Shown here in pieces: positions 43,457 through 52,775 of a stretch of DNA of 64,000 bases. Positions within the stretch are counted from its first letter, which is position 1. Each line of letters starts with the position of its first letter. A model generated the notes under the pieces. The model was not told where the DNA came from and searched no databases. It saw only the letters and a program-made list of their open reading frames with translations. Both the position numbers and the translations under genes were made by a program. The stretch comes from Halieaceae bacterium UBA5085 (lineage in GTDB: Bacteria; Pseudomonadota; Gammaproteobacteria; Pseudomonadales; Halieaceae), in contig DIAF01000020.1 of assembly GCA_002414665.1 (NCBI GenBank), positions 40,890-104,889 on the forward strand, written 5' to 3'.

Positions 43457-45157
43457 ATGTATCAACTTAAAATAAACAACGCCCTGGTCTGCGATGGTAC
43501 TGGCAGCCCGGCGTATCAAGGCGATGTAGCCATCCAGGACGGGAAGATTGTCGCGGTGGGCACGCGCCTCGCGGGCGATGCCGCCACCGTGATTGACGCG
43601 AAAGGCCTCGTACTGGCGCCCGGCTTTATCGATTCGCACACACATTTCGATGCGCAGATCACCTGGGATGGACTGGCTACGCCTTCGCTGGAACATGGTG
43701 TCACCACGGTGATCAACGGCAATTGCTCCTTGACCATGGCGCCAGTGCGCGCGGAACACCGGGCCTTCGTCGGCGCGGTGTTCCGCCAGATTGAGGAGAT
43801 GCCGGCGGCGGCATTTGATGCCGGCATGCGCTGGAACTGGGAAACCTTCGAAGACTATCTCGCTTCCTTCAAGAATGAACTGGGGATCAATGTGGCCACA
43901 CTGGCCGGGCACAGCATGCTGCGCCTGTGGGTGATGGGAGATGCCGCCCGCGAGCGCTGCGCCAGTGCCGCAGAGATCGCCGACATGCAGCAGCTTTTGC
44001 GGCAGTGCCTGCAGGCTGGCGCCATCGGCATGAGCACCAGTTGGGTCGATATCGACCACGAGCACCGCCCGGTACCCTGTCGTCTGGCCGCGCCGGAAGA
44101 ACTCGACGCACTCTGTGCGGTCCTCGGGGAGCACGGCGGTGTGATGCAGGTAGTGCCCGAGTTCTGGGATCCGGACCTCCTGTGCACGCGCATCGATATT
44201 CTCGGTGACCTGTCACGACGCCACGCCATCACGGTGACCTTTTCTCCCCTGTTTGACTCCAACGCAACGCCCGACCTGGTGCCACGGGCACTGGAGCGGG
44301 TCCGCCTGCAGGTCGCAAACGGAGCGCGAGTCGTGCCACAGATGCAGACGCGGCCTATTGATGTCACCTTCGAGTTTGACGTACCCACCTCGGTCTTCAG
44401 TTCCCGGCCCACCTGGTGGGCAACTATCCTGAAACCCGCGGCGGAGACCCTGCGCGACTTTCAGGACCCCGATGTGCGCCGGCAGCTGGTCGACGAGGCC
44501 TACAACGGCATGCACCCGATCGCAATGGAGGTACACTTTCCGGAGTTCGTGGTCAGCCGCTGTCATCTTCCCGTGAACAAGCCCCTGGAAGGCAGGCGCC
44601 TGAAGGATATCGCTGCGGAGCGCGGCTGCGATCCGGTGGAACTGATGCTCGACCTCGCCGTCGAGGAGTCATTACGAACGCGGTTCAGTGCCGTGTCCGT
44701 GGGGCACAACAATCTCGAGCGCATTGCCGGCCCGATCAGCGACCCGCTGGTGCAAGTCGGCTCTGGTGACGGAGGCGCCCACGTGACCCGTTTCGCCACC
44801 TACGGGGACACAGGATATCTGTTCAGCCGCTATATGCGCGATGCCGCGGCGCTGACACTGGAGCAGGCGGTGTACAAACTGACCGGGCAGATAGCCGACA
44901 ACTGGGGACTGCAGGATCGCGGCCGCATTCGGCCTGGCCTGGCCGCAGACCTGGTGATCTTCGACCCCGAACGTATCGATCGCGGCCCTGAAATCGCGGT
45001 GGAAGACCTGCCCGGCGAGGGTTATCGCTACCTGCGACGTGCCGTCGGGGTGCAGCAGGTTTTCGTCAATGGCGATGCCGTCTATTCCGCGGAGCGTGGC
45101 TACACCACCGCACGCAGCGGTCAACTCGTATCCGGTGGCACACGGCGCGCCGCCTGA
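43457..45157 (+). CDS. amidohydrolase, N-acyl-D-amino-acid deacylase-like
   Basis: A 566-residue member of the metal-dependent amidohydrolase superfamily. The metal site begins with GFIDSHTHFDAQITWDG near residue 60, then GVTTVINGNCSL, the D-aminoacylase group pattern with a Cys ligand. The C-terminal GRIRPGLAADLVIFDPERI closes the composite beta domain. Members remove acyl groups from D-amino acids or related amides. The ATG at 43457 has AGGAGG seven bases upstream. It leads a set with two small genes behind it. Confidence 0.9.
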   Translation: MYQLKINNALVCDGTGSPAYQGDVAIQDGKIVAVGTRLAGDAATVIDAKGLVLAPGFIDSHTHFDAQITWDGLATPSLEHGVTTVINGNCSLTMAPVRAEHRAFVGAVFRQIEEMPAAAFDAGMRWNWETFEDYLASFKNELGINVATLAGHSMLRLWVMGDAARERCASAAEIADMQQLLRQCLQAGAIGMSTSWVDIDHEHRPVPCRLAAPEELDALCAVLGEHGGVMQVVPEFWDPDLLCTRIDILGDLSRRHAITVTFSPLFDSNATPDLVPRALERVRLQVANGARVVPQMQTRPIDVTFEFDVPTSVFSSRPTWWATILKPAAETLRDFQDPDVRRQLVDEAYNGMHPIAMEVHFPEFVVSRCHLPVNKPLEGRRLKDIAAERGCDPVELMLDLAVEESLRTRFSAVSVGHNNLERIAGPISDPLVQVGSGDGGAHVTRFATYGDTGYLFSRYMRDAAALTLEQAVYKLTGQIADNWGLQDRGRIRPGLAADLVIFDPERIDRGPEIAVEDLPGEGYRYLRRAVGVQQVFVNGDAVYSAERGYTTARSGQLVSGGTRRAA

Positions 45158-45178
45158 GACAGCAGAGGAGTGACACCA

Positions 45179-45388
45179 ATGCAACCCAACATCACGCCGG
45201 TAAGGCCCTGGACCTACCCGCGCGAAGGCGACGACTGGCAGAGCATCGCTCGCCGGGAATTCCCCGAGCGTCCCCTGGACGAGGCTATCGCCAATCTGCA
45301 GAGCTGGAACCTCTACCTGGTGTTCCGCCCCGCGCCTGCCCGGCTCACCTGCTCGGATATCGTGTTTACAGGCCCGCCGACAGCGTGA
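45179..45388 (+). CDS. small LysM-like hypothetical protein
   Basis: A 69-residue protein starting 21 bases after the amidohydrolase stop, with AGAGGAG as Shine-Dalgarno. The core GDDWQSIARREFPERPLDEAIANLQSWN looks like a LysM-type fold (G-D-x-x-x-x-I-A...L..WN), as in tail or spore-coat LysM proteins, but it has no signal peptide. The function is unknown. Overlap with the next frame (GTGA) supports translation. Confidence 0.65.
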   Translation: MQPNITPVRPWTYPREGDDWQSIARREFPERPLDEAIANLQSWNLYLVFRPAPARLTCSDIVFTGPPTA

Positions 45389-45612
45389 ACCCGGGTCCGG
45401 TAGTGAGTGCCATTCAGCTCACACCGACGCACGATGGTGAGGCCGCCTGCGCTGTGGAGCTGACCTTCCCGGGCGGCGGCCGCTCAATGGTGCAGCTGGA
45501 CAGCGCCGGGCTGGCGAGGGTCATGGCCCAAGCCGACGTGCACAACCTCTCTGACCTTCTGGGCCTGGCCTGGACGGTACTGCTCGCCGCCCGGGATCCG
45601 GCACAGGAATAA
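45385..45612 (+). CDS. small hypothetical protein
   Basis: A 75-residue protein starting at a GTG that overlaps the previous stop. No family recognised. It has a beta-like N-terminal half (ACAVELTFPGGGRSMVQLDSAG) and a helical C-terminal half, with no membrane segment or signal peptide. Coupling to the LysM-like gene suggests the two proteins act together. Confidence 0.55.
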   Translation: MNPGPVVSAIQLTPTHDGEAACAVELTFPGGGRSMVQLDSAGLARVMAQADVHNLSDLLGLAWTVLLAARDPAQE

Positions 45613-45694
45613 CCCCGAACCTCCGTCTCCGCACCGCTCCCAACGCTGCAGGCTTGCCCCTGTTCAGCGCCGGGGATATGATGCTGCTTGCAAC

Positions 45695-45722
45695 TTGATT
45701 GTTTGCATCTAGCAAGTATACT
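45695..45722 (+). promoter_or_regulatory. promoter with internal palindrome before the BVMO gene
   Basis: -35 TTGATT (45695-45700) and -10 TATACT (45717-45722) are 16 bases apart. The spacer holds an inverted repeat TTTGC-ATCTA-GCAAG-like element (TTGC 45703-45706, GCAA 45712-45715), the usual place for a repressor site. It lies in the 245-base gap 45613-45857, where I see nothing else besides a good Shine-Dalgarno (GAGGAA) at the end. Confidence 0.5.
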
Positions 45723-45857
45723 GAGCCAGCACAGGCCGGGCATGGCATCGCCCACAGCCCGCGGGGCCCAACACCATCAACCGCAAACGGCACTGGCCGA
45801 AACACGGCCCCACCGGCTACATTGCATAGATAATTTTATAAAACGAGGAACACAGCT

Positions 45858-47486
45858 ATGACCACCCAGCAGCAACCTGATTTTGACGCCATTGCGGTTG
45901 GTGCCGGCTTTGCCGGTCTCGCATTGATTCACTATCTCCGGGAAGCAGGTCTTTCCATCCGCGTATTCGATCGCGCGTCCGACATCGGCGGCACCTGGAC
46001 CTGGAATCGCTATCCGGGCGCCATGACTGACAGCGAAAGTTATTACTACTGCCTTACCTTCTCCAAGGAACTGCTGCAGGAATGGTCCTGGACGCGCCGC
46101 TATCCCGACTGGAAAGAAACGCATGACTACATGCGCTTTGTTGCGGACAAATGTGACATGTGGCCAAACATTCAGCTCAACACCGAGATTGTTGCCGCGG
46201 AATACCAGAAAGACAGTGGTCTCTGGAAGGTCACCACGGAAAGTGGAGACTCGTTTACCTGCAAGTACTTTATCAGTGCCATGGGGATGATCTCCGAGCC
46301 TGTCATCCCCAGGATCAAGGGTATGGATACCTTCAAGGGCCCGCTATTTCACTCGTCGCGCTGGCCGGAAGGCATTGACTACGACAACAAGCGGGTGGGC
46401 ATCATTGGCGCAGGCGCCACCACCGTGCAAATGCTTCCGGTCATGGCCCAAACGGCCAAGAGCGTTACGGTTTTTCACCGCACACCCAACTTCATCCTGC
46501 CCGCCATGCAGGCACCCATGACCCCGGAGTGGGAAAAGGAAATCAAGGAAAACTACGACGAGATCGTGGCGAAGTGCCGCAACCACATGTTCGGCATGGC
46601 CTTCGACACCGCCGAGGGTCGCCTTGCCGTCGAGACGTCGCCGGAAGAACGCGAGCGTATTTTCGAGGAAAAATGGACTGGCAGTTTCCGCTGGGTATTC
46701 GAGACCTTCGAGGACCTGCTCTCCAGTCCGGACGCAAACCTGTGGGCGTCCGAATTCATTACCCGCAAGATGCGGGAGCGCATCGAGGACCCCGAGATTG
46801 CCGACATCCTGGTACCCAAGCCAGGCGAGTATCCGCTGTTTGCCAAGCGGCCGCCGCTGGACCATGGCTACCTTGAAGCCTACAGCCGCGACAATGTTCA
46901 TCTCGTTGACATCGCCGACCGCGAGCCGATCGTCGAGATCACTGAAACCGGGATCACAAGCACCAAGGGCCACCATGAGTTTGACATCATCGTGCTCGCC
47001 ACCGGCTTCAAAGCCTACACCGGGGCCCTTGAAGCGTTCCCGATCCGCGGTGAGAGCGGGCAGACACTGCGCGACAAGTGGCAAAAAGCCTCAAAGTCCA
47101 TAATGGGTGTCTGCGTTGCGGACTTCCCCAATATGTTCGTGGTGACCGGGCCCCAGGCGCCATTTGCCAATCTCCCCACCTCCATCGAGCAGAACGCCAT
47201 CTGGATCAAGGACTGCATTGAGAAGATGGAAAAAGAAGGCTATGACACCTTCACCCCGCGCCCTGAAGCGGAGGACGCCTGGACCGCGCACACCGCGGAA
47301 ATCCATGAGCAAACGCTGATGGCCCAGGGTGACAAGGTCAACTCCTGGATGATGGGCGCCAACCTCGAAGACAAAGCACCGCGCGTGCTGATCTACTTCG
47401 GTGGCGCCAATGTCTACTATGACAAAATGCGCGACTCAGTGGATCAGGGCTTCCCGGAGCTGGAGTTCAGCAAGCGCGTTGCATGA
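45858..47486 (+). CDS. Baeyer-Villiger-type flavin monooxygenase
   Basis: A 542-residue FAD/NADPH enzyme of the cyclohexanone/phenylacetone monooxygenase type. It has FAD-binding GAGFAG at about 15-20, the type I BVMO fingerprint FxGxxxHxxxWP as FKGPLFHSSRWP at about 160-171, and the NADP-binding GAGATT at about 184-189, with ATGF before the C-terminal part. It would insert oxygen next to a ketone carbonyl to give an ester or lactone. It has its own promoter and terminator. Substrate unknown. Confidence 0.93.
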   Translation: MTTQQQPDFDAIAVGAGFAGLALIHYLREAGLSIRVFDRASDIGGTWTWNRYPGAMTDSESYYYCLTFSKELLQEWSWTRRYPDWKETHDYMRFVADKCDMWPNIQLNTEIVAAEYQKDSGLWKVTTESGDSFTCKYFISAMGMISEPVIPRIKGMDTFKGPLFHSSRWPEGIDYDNKRVGIIGAGATTVQMLPVMAQTAKSVTVFHRTPNFILPAMQAPMTPEWEKEIKENYDEIVAKCRNHMFGMAFDTAEGRLAVETSPEERERIFEEKWTGSFRWVFETFEDLLSSPDANLWASEFITRKMRERIEDPEIADILVPKPGEYPLFAKRPPLDHGYLEAYSRDNVHLVDIADREPIVEITETGITSTKGHHEFDIIVLATGFKAYTGALEAFPIRGESGQTLRDKWQKASKSIMGVCVADFPNMFVVTGPQAPFANLPTSIEQNAIWIKDCIEKMEKEGYDTFTPRPEAEDAWTAHTAEIHEQTLMAQGDKVNSWMMGANLEDKAPRVLIYFGGANVYYDKMRDSVDQGFPELEFSKRVA

Positions 47487-47539
47487 GGCAATCCCGCGGT
47501 GGTGTCATCACAACCATCGCCTGACGGCCAACTCACAGT

Positions 47540-47565
47540 AACCCCCGCCTCGCGGGGGTTTTTTT
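47540..47565 (+). terminator. rho-independent terminator of the BVMO gene
   Basis: AACCCCCGC (47540-47548) pairs perfectly with GCGGGGGTT (47552-47560) around CTC and runs into seven T at 47559-47565, 54 bases after the stop. This is the clearest intrinsic terminator in the window. Confidence 0.93.
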
Positions 47566-47689
47566 ATTACGCCGGCACCGGAGCAGAATGGCCCTCCCGT
47601 GTGCGACGTACAACGAAGCCAAAAAACGCTTACACTCTGTGCAACGCCAACACCCTGCTTCAGGCCAATTGCCTGAAAGGTTGCCTGAC

Positions 47690-48736
47690 ATGCACAACGC
47701 CAACGCTGAAGCCCGGAACCCGCATCCCCCACTGGCTCCGGAAACCCTTACCCTGACTGAGGGACTGGCGGGACGCATAGACCTTCTGATGGAACCCGCC
47801 AGGGGCTATCTCAGCCCCGAGACCACCGTCGCCGGAGCCCTGGACTATCTCGTTCACGCGCTGCCCAAGGGCGGCATTACCTACCTTTACGTCGTTGATG
47901 CCGAAAACCGCCTGAATGGGGTAGTGGCCATGCGCGACCTGCTTCTGTCACGGCCTGGGCAGACCTTGCAGGAGATCATGACAACATCACCCTTTGCGTT
48001 TCGGCCCGATACCAGTATGGGAGAGGCCATGCAGGCAGCACTGAATCGTCGCCACCGTTTGTACCCTGTGGTCTCCGAAGACGGAACCCTGCTTGGCCTG
48101 GTCATGGGCTGGCGCCTGTTCGAGCATCTGGCCACGGAGCTCAGTGCCCAATCAGGCAGCATGGTGGGTGTGGACAAAGAAGAGCGTAGCCACACACCTA
48201 TTCTGGAGGCATTCAGGATGCGCCACCCCTGGCTGCAGGTCAATCTCCTCACAGCATTTGCCGCCGCCTTCGTTGTCGGCATGTTTGAGGACACCATCAC
48301 GCGCATTGTCGCCCTCGCTGCGTTTCTACCGGTACTCGCCGGCCAGAGCGGCAATACCGGGTCTCAGGCGCTGGCGATTACCCTGCGTGGCCTGACGCTG
48401 GGCGAGCTTGCCAACTACCCAGTGCGCAAGCTGCTGCATAAAGAGATCATTCTCGGCGCGCTGAACGGGTTTGCTGTCGGACTGGTCGCAGCGGCCGCCA
48501 TGTGGGTGTACGCTGCCAGCACCGGAACCGCGCAACCCGCGGTGCTCGCTCTGGTGATTCTCGTTTCGATGGTAGGCGCCTGCGTAGGCAGTGGGATATT
48601 CGGCGTTGTCGTGCCGCTGACACTGCGACGTTTCGGGGCAGACCCGGCAATGGCAAGCAGCATATTCCTCACCACGTTCACCGATGTGCTGGGTATGGGA
48701 TTGATGCTCCTGCTCGCCACGATGCTGCTGATGTAA
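47690..48736 (+). CDS. mgtE: MgtE-family magnesium transporter, short form
   Basis: A 348-residue protein with a CBS-domain pair (about 30-165, with TYLYVVDAENRLNGVVAMRDLL and RLYPVVSEDGTLLGLVMG) and the MgtE membrane domain of five segments (TRIVALAAFLPVLAGQSGNTGSQAL is the family motif). The N-terminal MgtE_N superhelical domain of full-length members (about 450 residues) is absent. The ATG at 47690 has AAAGG upstream; the frame is open further 5' to about 47588. Confidence 0.9.
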   Translation: MHNANAEARNPHPPLAPETLTLTEGLAGRIDLLMEPARGYLSPETTVAGALDYLVHALPKGGITYLYVVDAENRLNGVVAMRDLLLSRPGQTLQEIMTTSPFAFRPDTSMGEAMQAALNRRHRLYPVVSEDGTLLGLVMGWRLFEHLATELSAQSGSMVGVDKEERSHTPILEAFRMRHPWLQVNLLTAFAAAFVVGMFEDTITRIVALAAFLPVLAGQSGNTGSQALAITLRGLTLGELANYPVRKLLHKEIILGALNGFAVGLVAAAAMWVYAASTGTAQPAVLALVILVSMVGACVGSGIFGVVVPLTLRRFGADPAMASSIFLTTFTDVLGMGLMLLLATMLLM

Positions 48737-48863
48737 AACAGACGGTCACACCACCATGGAGGGATGGCGGGCTGAACCACAGGGAAGCATCTTCCGACGA
48801 CGGCGTGGCAATGCAGGCCGTGTCGTACTACGATGGAATCCCTCAAGAAAGCCTGAACGCATA

Positions 48864-50096
48864 ATGATAGAAGTCATTAAAGTCTATGTTGCCGATCTGA
48901 AGCCGGGCATGTACGTCTCGGGCCTGGACCGCCCGTGGCTGGAAACGCCATTCATTCTGCAGGGCTTTCGCATCACCTCGGAAGAGGATATCCGCAATTT
49001 GCGCAGGCATTGCCAGTACGTGTTCGTCGATATTGAAAAAAGCCGCCATGTCGACTACGCGCTGCAGCAAAAAAGGCGCGTGCAGCGCCCGAGAATATCC
49101 CGGGAAGCCATGTTTCCCAAACGGCGACTGGTCACCTACACGGATACAGCGGACTGGGCGGAGGAGTACCCGCGCGCGGAGGAAGCGGTACAGCAGCTTT
49201 CAGACGGTCTGGAGGAAGTATTCCAGCATGCCCGGGACGGGGCTGCCGTGGATGTTGTGCGGGTGAAACGTTCGGTGGAGCCAATGATCGACAGCATCTC
49301 GCGCAACCCCGATGCCTGCATCTGGCTGGCCCGGCTCAAGGAGCAGGACAAATACACCTATCAGCACTCGCTTGGCGCGTCCATCTGGGGCGTGGCGCTC
49401 GGTCGGCAGTTGGGCCTGCCCCGATCCGACCTGCGCTCCCTGGCGATCGGGGGCCTGCTCTTTGATATCGGCAAGCTGCGTGTAGATCCGGCACTGTTGA
49501 ACAGCGACCATGAGCTGACCAGCGAAGAGCTCAATGCTGTGCGCGAGCACGTGCGGCATGGCGTGGAGATGATGGCGGAGACAGGCCTCATGAACCGCGA
49601 TGTGCTGGATATGGTTGCGCACCACCATGAGCGCCATAACGGTTCCGGCTACCCCCAGGGATTGAGCGGTGATGCCATTCCCATTTTTGCCCGCATCGCA
49701 GGTATCGTTGACTGCTACGATGCCATCACCAGCCACCGCAGCTACGCGCGGGCAACCTCACCCTCTGCCGCGATCAAGATGCTGTACGACGTCAAGGACA
49801 TCGACTTCCAGGCCGAGCTGGTTGAGGAGTTTATCCAGGCGGTCGGCATCTATCCGGCGGGCACATTGATTGAACTGTCCTCTGGCGAGGTCGCGGTGGT
49901 GGTGGCCGAGTACCGCACCCGACGCCTGCGACCGCGCATCATGGTTGTGCTGGATGCCGACAAGCAACCCCTGACCAGCGTGCGTATGGTGGATCTCCTC
50001 CACGAAACCGAGGACAGCCAGGGTAGACCTCTCGACATCGCCAACAGCCTGGAGCCAGGGGCCTACGGCATCGACATGAACAGCATCCATCTATAG
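48864..50096 (+). CDS. HD-GYP domain protein with altered HD motif
   Basis: A 410-residue protein with an N-terminal DUF3391 domain (MIEVIKVYVADLKPGMYVSGLDRPW, about 1-125) and a C-terminal HD-GYP domain, the class that breaks down cyclic di-GMP. HHERHNGSGYP is intact, but the HD pair of LLHDIGK reads LLFDIGK (Phe200-Asp201), so one metal ligand is missing. It may be inactive or act as a binding sensor. An EAL gene follows nine bases later. The ATG at 48864 fits the conserved DUF3391 start. Confidence 0.9.
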   Translation: MIEVIKVYVADLKPGMYVSGLDRPWLETPFILQGFRITSEEDIRNLRRHCQYVFVDIEKSRHVDYALQQKRRVQRPRISREAMFPKRRLVTYTDTADWAEEYPRAEEAVQQLSDGLEEVFQHARDGAAVDVVRVKRSVEPMIDSISRNPDACIWLARLKEQDKYTYQHSLGASIWGVALGRQLGLPRSDLRSLAIGGLLFDIGKLRVDPALLNSDHELTSEELNAVREHVRHGVEMMAETGLMNRDVLDMVAHHHERHNGSGYPQGLSGDAIPIFARIAGIVDCYDAITSHRSYARATSPSAAIKMLYDVKDIDFQAELVEEFIQAVGIYPAGTLIELSSGEVAVVVAEYRTRRLRPRIMVVLDADKQPLTSVRMVDLLHETEDSQGRPLDIANSLEPGAYGIDMNSIHL

Positions 50097-50105
50097 CGGG
50101 CCGCC

Positions 50106-51386
50106 GTGAACCCTCCCCCACCCGTAGCCCATAGAGGCGCATTCATCGCAGCGTTGGAGGCGGCGATTGCCCTGGCCAGCGAGCACGGTGAGCACACTGG
50201 GCTGCTGTTGATCGATCTGTACAACCTGCGCGTCATCAACCACCGGCACGGCTTTGAAATCGGCGACCACCTGCTGAAAGAAGCTCAGCAGCAGCTGCAG
50301 GCCCTGAGCAAGCTCCCTGACAACGTGTACCGAGTGTCGAACAAGACCTTCGCCTTCCTGCTGCCAAGGCTCACCAATCCGGCGTTCATCGCACTGGCCG
50401 TAAACCGGGTGCAGCGCACGCTGGAAGAGTCATTGATCATCGACGACGAAATCCTGCCGGTTGAGCTGCGTCTCGGGCTGGCGGTCAGCCGCGGCGATGC
50501 ACAAAGCGCTCTAATGATGCTCTCGCGCGCAGAGGACAGTCTGGCGCAAACACGTCAGGGTAAACCGCTGCAGATTGATGAGGCCATTCAGGAGCCCCCC
50601 GTTGCGGAGCACGGACTGCCACTGGAGCAGCGTTTCGCCGAGGCGCTTTATGACAACGCCTTCGAACTGCACTTCCAGCCGAAAATCGATCTGCGCACCG
50701 GCAAGGTGTACGGTGCCGAAGCGCTGATTCGCTGGCATCTTCCCGACCACGGCTACGTTCCTCCCGAGGAGCTGATCGCGCTGGCTTTAGCCTCCGGACG
50801 CAGCTACGAGCTAACACGCTGGGTTATCAATCGCGCACTGCGCTACCAGCACGAGTGGAAAGAGGATTTTACGCTGCCACTGGCGATAAACCTGCCGGCG
50901 GATCTGGTCAGCAGCCCCGATCTCCCGAACATGCTGCAAAGCGCGTTGGCGATCTGGGGTGCGGACCCCGCCTGTGTCACGGTCGAGATCACCGAAGGTG
51001 CTGTGATTGAAGACAAGGAAGCGGGTTTTCATAACCTGGAACAGCTGCGCTCGCTGGGCCTCGGTTTATCGATTGATGATTTTGGTACCGGCTTTTCATC
51101 ACTGTCCTACTTCAAGGAAATACCGGCGACGGAAATCAAGATTGACCGCTCTTTCGTCGTGCGCCTGCTAGAGGATGAGCAGGACCAGAACCTGGTGAAG
51201 ATCATCATTGATATCGGGCATCTGTTCAATCTGGACGTGGTCGCCGAGGGCGTGGAGGACAGCGCGACGCTGGATATTTTACGCGAACTCGGCTGCGACA
51301 TCGTTCAAGGTTTCTTTTTCGCGCGCCCCATGCCCGAGGCGGAACTGCGGGAATGGCTGCAAGCACGCGAGATCCTGGCCACCTGA
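50106..51386 (+). CDS. cyclic di-GMP phosphodiesterase (EAL) with degenerate GGDEF
   Basis: A 426-residue protein starting at GTG. Residues about 10-150 have the GGDEF fold, but the GGDEF signature is replaced by SNKTF, so it should not make cyclic di-GMP. Residues about 175-420 are an EAL domain with the catalytic set present: E205 in AEALIRW, Asn in INLPAD, EITEG, DDFGTGFSSL, K in IKIDRSF and EGVED. It probably hydrolyses cyclic di-GMP in the cytoplasm. It is coupled to the HD-GYP gene. Confidence 0.92.
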   Translation: MNPPPPVAHRGAFIAALEAAIALASEHGEHTGLLLIDLYNLRVINHRHGFEIGDHLLKEAQQQLQALSKLPDNVYRVSNKTFAFLLPRLTNPAFIALAVNRVQRTLEESLIIDDEILPVELRLGLAVSRGDAQSALMMLSRAEDSLAQTRQGKPLQIDEAIQEPPVAEHGLPLEQRFAEALYDNAFELHFQPKIDLRTGKVYGAEALIRWHLPDHGYVPPEELIALALASGRSYELTRWVINRALRYQHEWKEDFTLPLAINLPADLVSSPDLPNMLQSALAIWGADPACVTVEITEGAVIEDKEAGFHNLEQLRSLGLGLSIDDFGTGFSSLSYFKEIPATEIKIDRSFVVRLLEDEQDQNLVKIIIDIGHLFNLDVVAEGVEDSATLDILRELGCDIVQGFFFARPMPEAELREWLQAREILAT

Positions 51387-51408
51387 ATCCCGGACCTTGA
51401 TGGCGGCG

Positions 51409-52632
51409 CTAGCCGGCGATCACACGCAACCCCGACAGGTTATTGCGCAGCGCAGCGGGCCGCAGCGCCGGCAATGCCAACCGGTGCAGCCCGCGCCAGT
51501 AACGCTGTCCGAGCGCTATTGCCGGAGATGCGCCCAGCGGCGGATCCAGCCTCGCCATATTGGCCTGGAACACTAGCTCCTTGGCTGCAGCCAGGGACGG
51601 GCCGGCAAAAATTCGCTGCCCAACAGTCAGGTAGGTATCGACATCGCCCAGTGCGATGAGGCCAAGCTCCAGGCCGCGACTGAACGGCTTGAGCGGGACG
51701 CCAGCGAGAAAACGTCGCACATTCCCTGCCGCATGCGCCCCCATATCAAGGGCGTGATACGCCTGCTTGCTCACGCGATCGGGTAGCGCCGCCGCATCGC
51801 CAATGACAAACACTGTGGGAGCCACGCAGCTCTGCAGGGTCGGCGTCACCGCTGCCCAGGCACTGGCGGTGGGCGCCAGGCCGCTGCTGAACAGGAGCGG
51901 AGAGGGCTTTGCACCCGCGGTCCACAACGTCACGTCGCTCGGCAGGGAACGCCCGGAAGCGAGTTTCACGCGGGTTTTGGCAAGCGCTGCGACAGATTCG
52001 CCAAGATGAAAAGTGACCGGGAAGTCAGCGCAGTGCTGCTGGATATCGTCACCCAGGCGTGGATCCCTGCCCGGCAGTATCTGCTCGCCGGACTCAACCA
52101 CGTGCACGGCAAGCCGAGGGTGGTTTCGGTAGCCACGCAGGATTTCACCCAGGGCTTCAACCCCCTCCAGACCCGCACCGATTATCACCACGGAGGTCTT
52201 TTTGCCGGAGGTCAACAGATCACGCAGGCGTTGCGCGATGACCACACAATCTTCGACCGACTTGAACGGTAGCGAGAACTGCTCGGCGCCGCGGACCCCC
52301 AGGGTATTGTTGACGCCACCCACAGCAACCACACAGGCGTCAAAGTCAAAACGCTGGCCCGACTCCAGTTCCACGCAGCGCGCCTGCGTATCGACCGCGG
52401 TAGCCGTCTCACACACAAAGGTATGCCCCGGTGTCTCCACCAGCCGCCTGCGGGGCAGGCGCAACACATCGGCAGACTTAACACCCGAGAGCAACTCGTG
52501 AATATTGGGCAAAAACTCAAAATACCCGGAGGCGTCAATAACCGTCACCTCAAAATGCGATGACAGCCTGCGTGCACAGGCGATACCCGCGAAATTTGCA
52601 CCGAGAATGACAACTTTCTTTCTGCTGCGCAT
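51409..52632 (-). CDS. FAD-dependent pyridine nucleotide oxidoreductase (NDH-2-like)
   Basis: A 407-residue two-dinucleotide-fold flavoprotein with FAD-binding VVILGANFAGIACARRL at the N-terminus, a second GxGxxG as IIGAGLEGVEALGE, and the C-terminal FVIGDAAALPD. It is closest in layout to type II NADH dehydrogenases and sulfide:quinone reductase relatives. The last 40 or so residues are not a clear membrane helix. The ATG at 52632 fits the family start; the long upstream frame is spurious. It converges on the EAL gene. Confidence 0.85.
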   Translation of the reverse strand: MRSRKKVVILGANFAGIACARRLSSHFEVTVIDASGYFEFLPNIHELLSGVKSADVLRLPRRRLVETPGHTFVCETATAVDTQARCVELESGQRFDFDACVVAVGGVNNTLGVRGAEQFSLPFKSVEDCVVIAQRLRDLLTSGKKTSVVIIGAGLEGVEALGEILRGYRNHPRLAVHVVESGEQILPGRDPRLGDDIQQHCADFPVTFHLGESVAALAKTRVKLASGRSLPSDVTLWTAGAKPSPLLFSSGLAPTASAWAAVTPTLQSCVAPTVFVIGDAAALPDRVSKQAYHALDMGAHAAGNVRRFLAGVPLKPFSRGLELGLIALGDVDTYLTVGQRIFAGPSLAAAKELVFQANMARLDPPLGASPAIALGQRYWRGLHRLALPALRPAALRNNLSGLRVIAG

Positions 52633-52775
52633 ATCGCAAGACGCCCGCAAGGCCAATCTGGCCGACGACGAGAACCATAACACAGGCGTTTCTGCCACCG
52701 AGACACGTTTCTGCCAACGCTGATTTCGGCTAGACTGGCACGTCCACGCACCACCCGGCCGAGGAGGCCTGCACG

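Noticed and set aside
48756..48863. 36-codon N-terminal extension of the HD-GYP protein
   Set aside because: The DUF3391 family starts at the MIEVIKVYVADLKPGM segment encoded from 48864, and the extension is arginine-rich without similarity to the family.
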